From Sambucus nigra (taxonomy: Eukaryota; Streptophyta; Magnoliopsida; Dipsacales; Adoxaceae), in the NCBI GenBank assembly GCA_949130495.1, contig OX422222.1, positions 278,680,109-278,744,108 on the forward strand: a stretch of 64,000 nucleotides of DNA. Direction: 5' to 3'. Below are positions 44,001 to 54,560 of the stretch, one piece after another (position 1 is the stretch's first letter; each line of letters begins with the position of its first letter). Under the pieces are notes generated by a model, which saw only the letters and a list, made by a program, of their open reading frames with translations, did no database searches and had not been told where the DNA came from. Both the position numbers and the translations under genes were made by a program.

Positions 44001-45500
44001 CCGACAATTAGGAAATACAAATAAAGGGCACAACCACTTTCCATATTGAAACTCTAGATCTCCGAAAAAAGGAGGATCTGATGAAAGGGAAAGTTAAGGA
44101 AGAAATAGAAGCTATTGTGTTGGATGACGAAAAGCCAGAAAGAATTACCGAGATTAGTGCAAGATTTTCCCCCTCTATTAAAAAGGAATTAATTACATTG
44201 CTTAGAGAAAGTAAAAATGTGTTCTCTTGGAAACACAAAGATATGCCAAGGATTGATCCAGATTTCATTTTCCATGAGCTTAATTTTTAACCATATTCTA
44301 AGTTGATTAAGCAAAAGTGAAGAGTTTCCAGCCCCGAGAAGAATATGACAATTCAAGAGGAAGTGGAGAAATTAAAACGAGCACGGTTTATTGAAGATGT
44401 TAAGTATCCCAGCTGGTTGGCTAATGTGGTAATGGTCAAGAAGAATGAAAAATGGAGCATGTTTATAGACTTCACAAACCCTTAATAAGGCGTGGCCAAA
44501 AGATTACTTTTCTTAACCAAGGATTGATCAATTGGTTGATGCAAATGGAGGCTTATTCTGGTTATAATCAGATTAAAATGAAACTTGAAGACAATGAAAG
44601 CACTTCCTTTATTACCAACCGAGGAACTTACTATGAAAATGCCATGCCCTTTGGGTTGAAGAACGCTGGAGCAACCATGGAAGTGTACATAGATGAATTG
44701 CTCACCAAGAGAAAATTTGTTGTCGACCACATTGCTGACTTGGCTTAAATATTTGATCAACTGGAAAAACATCAGATGAAGCTAAACCTAACCAAATTTA
44801 TTTTCGGAGTACATGAAGAATGTTCCTAGATCACATCTCCAATCAAAGGGGAATAGAAGAGAACCCTGTAAAAATTAAAGCCTTTATGGAAATGCAGTCC
44901 CTAACCAACAAGAAAGATGTTCAAAAGCTGACGGGAAGAGTAGCGACATTGAACCATTTTATCTCTCAAGAAATTGATAAGTGTCTTCCATTCTTTAAAG
45001 TGATTAAAAAAAACTTTGAGTGGAATGATGAATGAAATAAACCCTTCCTAGATTTAAAGAAGTACTTGGGTTCTCCCTCACTCCTCTCCTAAGAAATTTT
45101 AGGAGAAAAACAATATCTATACTTGGTCATTTCAGAGTCAGTTGTCAGCTCAACTTTGATTCGACTAGATGAATTAGTTCAAAGGCTAGTATATTATACT
45201 AGGAAGGAATTACGAGGAGAAAAAATCAGTTATTCTCACCTGTAGAAGTTAGCATTATCTCTTATTGAAGCTAACAAGAGAATAAGGTCATATTTTTAAG
45301 CTCACACCATTATTTTCTACATAGATTTGCCTCTACGAAACGAATTGCATAAAACTAAGATATCTGGAAGGTTAATATCTTGGTTAGTCGAATTGGGAGA
45401 GTAGGAAATTATTTGTGAACCCAGATTTGCAATAAAAGGCCTAGTAGTGGCGGACTTCATAGTCGAATTCACATATGCATAGGTGTAACATAATCGAAGT
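44001..45500 (+). pseudogene. Linker, RT and RNase H of element G
   Basis: The linker FSWKHKDMPRIDPDFIFHEL (44,229-44,287) is open. RT begins SWLANVVMVKKNEKWS, then MEAYSGYNQIKM, MPFGLKNAGAT and VYIDELLTK. The catalytic box reads YIDE instead of YxDD. Against element A, 16 residues are missing between NAGAT and MEVY and about 8 before EAYSGYN, both as in-frame losses. RNase H runs to about 45,480 (DLPLRNELHKTKISGRLIS, VVADFIVEFT). Not functional. Confidence 0.85.
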
Positions 45501-45549
45501 TTGCCTGACAAATAAACTTCTTCGGAAGAGAGCTTAGCTCAAAAGAAAA

Positions 45550-46060
45550 TATAGATTATGGTCGATCAATCACAATCATCGACTGTTCAAGAAAGAATTC
45601 CACAGAGTAAGAAGATATTCAAACATGGAGTGCTCGCAGAGGAAGATTTCTCCAAGGATACTCAAATTTGTCAATTGGTTATAGATGAATCATCATGTGC
45701 TACTGAAAGTGGAGCAAGCCTCATCATTAACACTCCAGACAACTTTGATGTGGAATATGATTTAAGATTATAATTCAAGGCTTCCAATAATGAGGGAGAA
45801 TACGAAGCATTGATCACAGGATTGGAACTGGCTTCATCATTAGGCGCCAACCAGGTGTTGGTGCATAGTGATTCTCATCTAATTATTAATCAAATACATC
45901 AACTTTATGGCGTCAAAGGGAAAATGATGATGGGATATCATAAAAATTATATGGAGGTTATTTCTTTGTTCACTTCCGTTAGGACGGTGAGGATTTTTAG
46001 AATAAAGAATGCCTGAGAAGACACTCTTGCTTGGCTTACTTTAGCAACTTAAATAAAACT
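45550..46060 (+). pseudogene. Second RNase H of element G
   Basis: QLVIDESSCATESGASLII (Asp kept) at 45,678, then NNEGEYEALITGLELASSLG (Glu kept) and VLVHSDSHLIINQIHQLYG (Asp kept). This is the best preserved aRNH of the window. A stop after DLRL (45,771) and another after FRIKNA (46,016) interrupt it, and the R-x-x-N-A-x-x-D-T-L-A end block follows in frame after a TGA. Confidence 0.85.
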
Positions 46061-46069
46061 CAAGCGAAT

Positions 46070-47335
46070 AATCCCAGTGGAAATTCTTGCCCATAGAAGC
46101 ATTAATGAGATGGAAGTAAGTGTCATGTCTATAGAATTAGTTCCCTCGTGGATGGACACAATTAGAGAATACATTAAAATAAGAACATTATCGTCTTACC
46201 AGAAAGAAGCCAAGAAGACGAGGTTTAAAACAACCAGTTATATACTGGAAAAAGATGTTCTGTATAGGCGAGCATACACTATTTCCCTACTTCAGTGTGT
46301 TCATCCAAATGAAGTAAATGATCTTATGAAAGATTTTCCTGAAGGCTCATGTGGAGCTCGCATTGTCGGGAGGTTTCTAAGACAACGGATATTAATGCAA
46401 GGTTACTACTAGCCGATGAAGAAACTATATTGTGTTTACTTCACCAATAAGTGTGATAAATGCCAAACATTCACCACCATCCATAGAATACTAGGAGAAA
46501 CTCCAATACCCATAACTTATCCATAGCCTTTTGCTATCTGGATAATTGACCTGGTCGAACCACTGCTTACCACTAAGGAAAGGTTCAAATATCTAATTGT
46601 AGCAGTTCATTACTTCACCAAATGGGTGGAGTCTGAGCCTTTGATTGATTTTCCCTATCAGAGGGTTTCCAAGTAATGCTTTATGCCTTCATCAACGACC
46701 ATGGTACTCAATTTGATAATGAGTAATTTTAAGAGTATTGCATCAAGTCTAGAATTCGAAAACTTCATTCAGCACCAGGGCTCCCATAGTGCAATGACCA
46801 GACAAAAATCACAAACAAAACCTTACTAGATGGGTTGAAAAAAAAGTCGAATGATGCTAAAGGTAACTGGATTGATAAACTCCACATTGTCCTTTGGCCA
46901 TATATGTACACTCATAGAATAGCAACATGGGAAACCCCATACATGTTAGCTTTGGCACTAAATCAGCAGTACAATCGAAACAGGTCCACTGACTCATAGG
47001 GTATTGAACTTTAATTCAACCAAGAGTCAACTCATGAGGTGATTAGATCTGGACGTGATAGAACAAAAGCGAGAAGATGACGTTATTCGAATGAATGCTT
47101 ATCAACAAAGGACCATACGGTTTTATGATCGAAGGGTCAAGTCGACTAACCTGAGGCAAGGAGATATGGTGCTCAAGAAAGTAATCTATAATAGCAACAA
47201 GATGGAGCCTAATTGGCATGGTCCATACCCTATCTCGACGGTTATCCGACCAGGAACCTATTGCTTGGAAACTCTGGAAGGATATGAATTCTAGAATCCT
47301 TGGAATGAAGATGATTTGCGCAAGTATTATCAGTA
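46070..47335 (+). pseudogene. Integrase of element G
   Basis: The N-terminal zinc-binding part with LQCVHPNEVNDLMKDFPEGS then CGARIVGR lies in 46,077-46,412, followed by CDKCQTF. The core holds WIIDLVEPLL (first Asp kept), AVHYFTKWVESEP, and a corrupted second-Asp region (NDHGTQF-like, frame broken). The C-terminal 79 codons at 47,055-47,294 hold QGDMVLKKV and PNWHGPYPIS, the GPY/F module. No chromodomain follows, as expected for Tat. Confidence 0.85.
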
Positions 47336-47974
47336 ATTCAATTTTTAATGTAATCGGTTATTCAAGTTAATAAAACTGCATGTTTTCCTCCATTAGACTT
47401 CCTTTTCAAGTTTTATTTTTCAGAGTAGGGTGAATTACATCTTAATCATAAATTAAACATCCATTTTAATTAAAATGCCATCTTCAGAAAAGTTAATTTT
47501 TTATCCAAACTTTTTCAACTTTAGAAAAGAGCATGGTTCAAAATTTTTCAACTTCAGAAAAGTTAAACTTAATGTATGATTTGTCCTCGGCAAATCAAGA
47601 ACAAGAAGTCAGTAAAATTTATTCACCAGATATTTTACCCGACCGGGTTAAAACACAAGAATAATTATACATTCCTAATACACTTGGCCACCACTAATAA
47701 CTAATGCTACAACATATTACAATAAAGTTATCTACAGTTTTATCTAAGTGCATTAGTTGAATCTGAGGCCGTAAATGATTCAAATGCAAATGGAATATTA
47801 AAATTTTAAGCAGGTTATTTAGTCTATAAGACGATTAACTAATCATTATATAGGTTACCGAGTCGAAAAAAAACTAATATCAACCATAAGCTTAAATAAA
47901 GGAAACTCAATCAAAAATAACTTCATTTCATTGATCAAAATGCATTACAATAGAAAAAGAAGTATAAAATTATT
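47336..47974. other. Non-coding spacer after integrase of element G
   Basis: AT-rich. It includes a twofold repeat around AACTTTTTCAACTTCAGAAAAG (about 47,500-47,570). No gene seen. The antisense ORF-B begins to be read from the other strand after this. Confidence 0.6.
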
Positions 47975-49110
47975 CTAGTGGAAGCTTTCCATAAGCTTTG
48001 CTAATCCCAAGAGGATGATCATCAAGGGTGATCGGATGATTGATAGAATCAAAAGCCTTCCTCTTAGAACACCTATGGTCACTTGGTCGATCAAGAAGAT
48101 GCTGAGGACAAACATACTTCACTTCTCCCTCAAGGAAAAAATCACCAACATATTTTTTTATCTAAACTCTAAGGAACAATATCTGGAGGAATCCAGTTGA
48201 AGTCAATCAATAAAGGAGAATCAGGAGAATCCATTATCCCTGGAGTATGCCACTTCCATAGTTCATTATTTTTGGGTACCTCTAACAAGGCGAGCATGTT
48301 CAACTAACCCCATTTATAACCTTTATTTCTGGCTTACTCCATATGCACATCCAGATAAGTCAGAGCTTCATCATATCCATCCATCCAAAAATCTCTCGAT
48401 TGTTTATGGAAATGGAAAGTAAGTCGGTCCATATTGTCTAAAAGTTTTTTGATGGCCTTGTCTTTCTTTTTAAGTTGATCAGTTTGCTTGACCAATGTTC
48501 TCCTGGTTCTTTCCTATCAACATTAAGCTGAATAACTTTATTTTTCCTTGATTATTATCCAGAGACAGATTTGGTTTTATTTTTCTGAAAAGCCTCTAGC
48601 TCCTCTAATAACCTGACCCTCATCTGGACCAGTTGTGGTTGATCTCTTTAGAATGTTAAGTTCATTCCTCAAGGTATTATTTTCTCTCCCCAACATTGCA
48701 GCAATTGATCGGGCACTCTCTAGATCTTGTTTTGGAGGTAATTCTTTCTTATTCATAGCAGAAGTGATGACTTATAAATTTTTATCAAAAGCATTTGCTT
48801 CACCCAAGGATTTATACTTAGCCTCACAACTAGAGTGAAGCAAAACCAAGGACAGTTTGTGATCATCTTACATGTAGTCAATAATCTCATAATAAACAAT
48901 ATTATAAGCTACAACCCTATCTAAAAGGAAATGAAGATGGATATATGACTCCTTAACTTGGTCGGAGTCATCTGGACTGAGAAACCCTCCTAAGTCTTCC
49001 TCAAACATGGGAATATGACTAGATTCTAGAAGAATTCTACTCCGACTAAGTTGGTCGGATTCAACAGATATTATGGCCTTCTTCCTAACATCAAACTGGA
49101 AAGTTACAAG
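47975..49110 (-). pseudogene. Antisense ORF-B of element G
   Basis: The minus strand, from about 49,110: AIISVESDQLSRSRILLESS, LGGFLSPDDSDQVKESYIHL, then a coil-like region (ESARSIAAMLGRENNTLRNE). The C-terminal half is frameshifted and contains WKWHTPGIMDSPDSPLLIDF, ending HPLGISKAYGKLPLE at a TAG (47,975-47,977). Position and layout equal ORF-B of H and C. The first part resembles H's RIIGPNVSDQVRQAFVRIYK. Function unknown. Confidence 0.62.
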
Positions 49111-49333
49111 TATATGAGTTTATGGGGCAAATCCAGAGAAATAGACAATACAAAAAGAACAAACCAATAAGAAATTAAAGTCATTAAAAGGGATCAACAA
49201 TTGAAAAAATTTATGTTCTTTTATTGATTAATCTCAAAGTACAGAGGTGGATACATCAACAAGAAAAATAAGAAAAGAAATAGAAAATACATGTGACGAA
49301 GGAAAAAAAAAAAGAAAACTAGCTAAGAAGGAG

Positions 49334-51428
49334 CTAAACCTTATTTTTATCCTTCGCTTGGTCTTGGCTGGATATAGGTAGGTCGGCTCTTGCTCCTGGA
49401 ACCACTGAAGGCTCAATGAGCATCATTAAAGACTCTCCTGACCCTTCTTCATCATCAAACTCCCCATCCAAGTTAGGAGGAGTGCCTGGATCATGCCTTT
49501 GGAAGAGATTAGAGTTTTCCTCTGTGTTGACCACCTTAAGAGCTTCCGACCAACCTTACTCGAAGGATAGTTTCTTAGCATACTCAATTTGAGCAGAGGT
49601 AGCAAAAAGGACATTCTCCCAATCCTTTCCAAAGGCATCTTTGACCTTAGCCTTCAAGGAAGTAACTTTAGAAGTCAATCCGACCACTTTATCTTTTACA
49701 GTTTGGGATCGAGTTGTGGCTTTTATAAGTTTGTCTTCGACAACCTTAGCTCTACCTTCAACATTAGTCAATTTCTTCTTGGCAATTGGGACTTTCATCA
49801 ACAGACTTTAATTTATACGTTGTTGTAGTTACCATATCCTTATCTTTTTCAGCTACTCCTCCTAGAACTTTTTCTTTAATTATAAAGCCTCTTGGGAAGC
49901 AGCCAAAGATTGTCCTTGGCCCTAAAAGCCACTTCCACTTAAACAAGAGAAGAACTTAGTTGATCGTCCTTCTCAATTATATTATTGAAGTCAACCAAAA
50001 ACTACAAAAAGAGAAAACATCAGATGCCAAAAAAAATCATCAACATGAAGAAAGGGCAAAAGGGAAGATAATTACCAGTCAGAAATTATGACATACCCTC
50101 TCTGTTAGCCTGGACCTAGACATGGAGGCTTATGTAGCCCAATCATTAAGGAGAGTGCAAGACTTTATTAAACCCCTAGACAATCTAGGGTTAACAACAA
50201 CAAAATTTGACCCAATCTCAAGGTCAACTTAGATTTTTCTCACCAACTCTTGTTAGTCACCTAGAGTCTTTTTTGTAGCCAACTCCTACTGGTCGGCTTG
50301 AGTTTTTAGTTATGTTTTTTAAGGTCAAGCAAACCTCACTTCAATATCTTAAATTGAGACTCAGTAGTTTGAGTCTCATTAGCACCAAGGACTTGATGCC
50401 TCTTATCACTAGCTTGGGATTTCTTCTTAACTGGCTTCTTACTAGTGTTAGTATTCTTTTTGGGGGAGGAGACAATAGCCCACTCATCAAATTAGGTATC
50501 TTTCTCTTAGTGATGTGGGCTAGAGGAGAAAGTGGGATCTCAAAAATATCAGAGGATTCAAATGAGGAAGAAGTTCCTTCCTGGGTGAACTCAACACCAG
50601 TTGATTCTGTAGTAGAAGAAGTAGTTACATGGTCCTCTTTAAGTTGATAACAACTTAGGGAAGCACAAGTGTTGGTCGGGCAAAAAAAGAGGCGATGGAA
50701 CTCTGGTATTCCAATAATAAAGAAGTAGCTTGGGGATATTCCTCTCCAACCCTCTGGTTAACTTCCCACAGAAATTTAAGTTACTATGAAATATCAATTT
50801 CCCTTTCTTTGGGACACCTCTTCTTACTTTCCCCTGCATCAAAAGGAATAACAAAGTTAGTTGACCAAATTTAGTAATACATAACAAATAGGGAAATAAA
50901 GAAAAGAGTTTCAACCTATGCCACGCCCTATTTGAGGACACCTGGGACCAATGTAAGATACTCCCTTGGGAATAAGAGCATGTTTCTAGTTCTTAATAAC
51001 TACACAATAATCCCAATAGTCTTTATTGGAATCTGGTAAATTCACTACTAAGCCCTATTGGCTTGCGTAGTCTTAATATAGTATGTACTTTCTCCAACAG
51101 TACACCATTTGTAGCAAAACATCAATTCGTGGACTCAAATATAGGTCCCATAAATCTCATTCAAACTATTGACACCATTTATAACCCTCCAAGTGTTTGG
51201 TTCTATCCTAGCAGGAACCATGTCAAATTATTAACAAAGTTGAAGGAAAATAGGGTTTGGTAGAAATGTGATGCCACACTCAGCTATGAATAAGGTGGGG
51301 ATCCAGTAACCTTTAGGAAGAGAATACACATCTATTAGATCTTGGGCTATCTATAAATCTGCCCAAGTTGGAATTTCTCATTTTTCTTTAAACTCATCTA
51401 ATAAACCCTCGTCTATAATGTGAAACAT
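49334..51428 (-). pseudogene. Antisense ORF-A of element G (two exons, coiled coil)
   Basis: Start MFHIIDEGLLDEFKEK at 51,428. Exon 1 contains PNTWRVINGVNSLNEIYGTY and ends at GRGIG before an 82-bp intron (50,915-50,834, GTTGAA...GATGCAG). Exon 2 starts ESKKRCPKE and has a Lys-rich coiled coil at 49,800-49,560 (KVVEDKLIKATTRSQTVKDK), then LFQRHDPGTPPNLDGEFDDE and a tail ending AKDKNKV. Against H: DERDPGSKFVIDD. Stops interrupt exon 1. A TATA box lies about 190 bp upstream. Function unknown. Confidence 0.68.
50834..50915 (-). other. Putative intron of ORF-A, element G
   Basis: The minus strand starts GTTGAAACTC and ends CTTTTGATGCAG. It is AT-rich, 82 bp, and placed at the same codon as the introns of H and C. 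Confidence 0.6.
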
Positions 51429-51619
51429 GGTGGAAATAGAGAAAAATAAAATAAAATGGAGAAAAAGGGAAATAAGGTTTATAGGGGATCTAAGATGACT
51501 GCAAGAACTGAAGAAAAGCTAATGGAAGTAAACGATCTAACAAATAAAGATCAAAGACGAAGGAAAACTCTTAAGTGAAGATGGTTTGAGATGAAAATAA
51601 AAGAGGGAAAAATTGCACC

Positions 51620-51627
51620 TATTTATA
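51620..51627 (-). promoter_or_regulatory. TATA box upstream of antisense ORF-A of element G
   Basis: The minus strand reads CCTATAAATAGGTGC, about 190 bp before the ATG at 51,428. It fits a dedicated plant core promoter for the antisense gene. Confidence 0.55.
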
Positions 51628-51639
51628 GGTTGCCTCGAT

Positions 51640-52032
51640 ATATGGGAAGGAAATGATTAACTAAACGAACGGTTGAACTACAGTCGGTTTCACACTTCCC
51701 AAATATTTAAAATACCATTGTGCCCTTTGGAGATTCAAAAAAGTTTGAATTATTTACAAAAATGCCATTATCAAACAATACTAGTGAAGTGTCGGAGGTC
51801 GGTTGCTGACCAAACAATCAAAATAGTACGTCGGGCAATTTTCTGGGCCAAATACTCCATACTTTTGATCAATCATCAAGCATGTAAGGATAAGTCTACA
51901 AGATGTAGCGGCCAAGTCTAAAAGAAGATCATATCATTGTCGTGTTTCCTGCCTTGTTTTGCGTTATCAACTTTCCAAGGTCTCTCAAGTATGAATGCAT
52001 ATGTTATAATGATACTTGGCATTTTTTATTGG
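51640..52032. other. Upstream region of antisense ORF-A, up to the insertion of element H
   Basis: No coding sequence recognised. The last five bases (ATTGG, 52,028-52,032) match the five after element H. Confidence 0.5.
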
Positions 52033-52440
52033 TGTGGGCACCTCGATTTGCCTTCACGGGCCCAAACGAGTAGCCCAATAGAAATAACCCAAAGTATGGG
52101 CTCCTCGCATCTTTCTGAATTCGATTATGACTTAGTTTACTCCTAAAATCTCATAAGGAGATATTCTAGGAGTAGAAGGGGGACGTGTGGGGGTCCAACA
52201 CCCCAACTCCCCGAGAACAAGCATGTATATAACAAACCCTAAGCCTCAGGCAAAAGGCATGTAATGTATTCTCTGTAAAACACTCTCCGGAGTATATAAA
52301 AATAATACCAAGAGAACCACCGTGGATGTAGGCATTTCTTGCTGAACCACGTATATGCTATGTTATGTGATTGGAATTTTTTATCCCCTTTGGTGATTGT
52401 GCTTTCTTATTAATTTGTGTTGAAAATAATTGTCACCACA
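52033..52440 (+). repeat. 5' LTR of element H (408 bp)
   Basis: It starts TGTGGGCACCTCGATTTGCC and ends AATTGTCACCACA. It holds TATA-like boxes (TGTATATAAC near 52,228 and TATATAAA at 52,293-52,300) and the GTGGATGTAGGC...CTGAACCACG block common in plant U5 regions. Confidence 0.93.
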
Positions 52441-53759
52441 ATTGGCGCCGTCTGTGGGAATCGAACGTCTTCCTTTAAGAAACCCCTCACCAACAAAGGA
52501 TTTGGAATTTCTGGACATAGTAGCAACGCCCCTCAGGTAGGGGATATCCAAGAACAACCTGCCCCTCGCAGGATCAGATCTGAAGTTTGGCGTTCAGATC
52601 AGAGGGCTCGCTCGGAGAGGCCGGCCTTGGAGGAGAGCCAGGGACCAGCAAGGTTCCCACATATATCCAGATTGATTGATGTATATGAGGCAAGGCTCCA
52701 AGAGCAAAGGGAGTCCGCTCTCAAGAAAGAGGCTGAAAATGATCGCCTCAAAAGGAAATTAGAGAAGATGGAAAAAGAACTCAATCGCAGCACCAGGCGA
52801 TGTCCATACCGCACTCATAGCCCTCAGGCGAGCAAGTCTCGTAGCCAAGGAAGGATACCCAAATGCGGTTCCTATAGAAGTGAGAAGCTCGAGTCAGATG
52901 ATGACTTGCTCGAGCAACAGCGACCAGCTCGCCGTTATAGGAGCCCAGCTCAAGGTGACGAGGATATACGAAATTTGGTCCGAAGAGAAATGGACCAACA
53001 CCTAGCACATCGGGGTGCTAGATCAATCTGGGAACTTACTCAGTGATCTCTCAAGACCCAGATGAAATCCCCATTTTTAAGGGAGATAGAAGAAGAGGAA
53101 GCCCCCAAGAAATTTGCTATTCCAAGATTCAAGATCTCTGACGGAAAAACTAACCTTATCGATCACGTTAGGCAGTACTGGCAGTCCATGACTCTCTAGA
53201 ACTAATGGGATGCACTAATGTGTCCGATTTTCCCCTCGAGCCTGCACGATGTGGCCCAGAAGTGGTTCGAGAGGCTCCCTTATAGGTCCATTAGGAGCTT
53301 TGAGTCCCTTACCGAGATCTTCATGGCTCGCTTCATTACCAGTAGATTCCATCCTAAAAGTATGGATGCTTTGCTAATAATAAAGAAGACGCCACAGGGG
53401 AGCCTTAGGGACTACACAAAGAGGTACTGGGAATTATTCAATGAGGTCGAGGACTACTCGCTACCAAAAGCAATGACAAGATTGAAAACTAGAAGAAAGG
53501 AGGCAAGAATGGGGGCAAGAATGGCTCCAAGAATAGAGGCAAGAACGATGCTTCGAAAGCATTTCAGGTGGTGAACACTTTCTTCAAAGAACCAATCAAC
53601 AAGATCCTTGCGAAGATTAAAGACGAGCCATTTGTTAAGTGGCCCAGAAAGATGGGAGGAGATCCCTCAACGAGAAATAACGCGCTGAGACGCGCTTTTC
53701 ACAAGGAGGGAGGACATAAGACTGAGCATTGTAAGGATCTTAAGTCTCACCTCGAATAA
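52441..53759 (+). pseudogene. gag of element H
   Basis: The frame is open from an ATG inside the LTR (52,417) through the primer site to 53,046. Its N-terminal part is Arg/Glu-rich with a coiled coil (ENDRLKRKLEKMEKELNR). The capsid core lies at 53,100-53,460: AIPRFKISDGKTNLIDHV, DVAQKWFERLPYRSI, FESLTEIFMARFITSR and GSLRDYTKRYWELFNEVE. After that a deletion joins to a Lys/Arg-rich piece and AFHKEGGHKTEHCKDL, the knuckle with its first Cys lost. Stops and a frameshift are present. The true start codon is uncertain. Confidence 0.85.
52443..52460 (+). other. Primer-binding site of element H (tRNA-Asp type)
   Basis: TGGCGCCGTCTGTGGGAA two bases after the LTR, followed by TCGAACG. The first nine bases fit the complement of the plant tRNA-Asp 3' end (from memory), and it is the best preserved of the related sites in the window. 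Confidence 0.85.
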
Positions 53760-53789
53760 TAGACCCAAACAGGGCACCTGAACGAGTTT

Positions 53790-54560
53790 GTGGAGAAGAA
53801 GGAAGAGAAAGTCGCTACCAATGTAGACACGAGTCCCGATAATGTACTCGAGGACGATGTTGGCCATCAATTTATAGTAATTCATGGGGCATCTGACATG
53901 AATCAGATTCAAGGGAATTCATCTTGGATGGAAGTAAAAAAGATTACAACAGTAATGCAATCTTTTCAGATCGATCCAGCGAAGACGCAGGCAGGAAAGC
54001 ATCGGTGAGCAGGTGACATCGACTAGAGTAAACACATCGGGTTTACAGGTGAAGATCTGGTGGGGGGTAAGAACCCCACATCATGACTCCTTGATCATTA
54101 CGCTCATGATAGCTAATTATGACGTCGACAAGTTGCTCGTCGACCAGGGAAGCTTATATGAGGTAATGTGTCTCGACCTATTTAAAAAGTTAAAGCATTT
54201 TGCCGACTTAAAGGAAGACACTATCCCTCTAGTTGGCTTCGCTGGAAAAATGACTATTCCACTGGCAAAGATCGTGCTAACCGTAAGGGCAGGAAGTGTC
54301 TCCAAGATGATTGAATTTATTGTGGTTGACATCGACTCACCATATCAAGCTATCCTCGGCAGGGGGTGGCTACATGCAATGAAGGCAGTCCCTTCGACCT
54401 ACCATTAGAAACTCAAGTACGTGACTGAGCGAGGAGTAATGGAGATTCACGGAGATCAGGCGATGACAAGAAGGTGTTTCATAGCAGCCATCCGCACGAA
54501 ACCAAAAAAGAAGGTCGAGAAGTCCAAAGAGAAAGTCAAGGAGAAATAAGGTCTGATACC
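53790..54560 (+). pseudogene. Aspartic protease of element H
   Basis: The main block is 54,013-54,408. It opens near PHHDSLIITLMIANYDVDKL, then KLLVDQGSLYEVMCLDLF (active-site D-Q-G-S), AKIVLTVRAGSVSKMIEF and SPYQAILGRGWLHAMKAV, the S/A-Y-x-x-I-L-G-R motif. It is one open frame of 131 codons, so relatively well kept. Upstream, 53,790-54,008 is acidic spacer with GHQFIVIHG. D-Q-G-S-S is usual in one Tat branch; A and D of this window use other loops. Confidence 0.85.

Larger units (their letters stand above)
43016..52032 (+). mobile_element. Element G: 5'-truncated Tat element related to A
   Basis: The plus strand holds the gag C-terminus, protease, RT, RNase H, aRNH and integrase (to 47,335). 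ORF-B and ORF-A follow on the minus strand. The LTR and most of gag are missing on the left. The right side is interrupted by element H, and no 3' LTR of the A type (TGTTGATAC...) was found beyond it. Pol domains match element A more than H. Many stops and deletions. Confidence 0.8.

Noticed and set aside
52417..53046. A host gene with 209 codons
   Set aside because: It lies between LTR, primer site and gag core in one frame; the Arg/Glu-rich N-terminus is usual for Tat gag.
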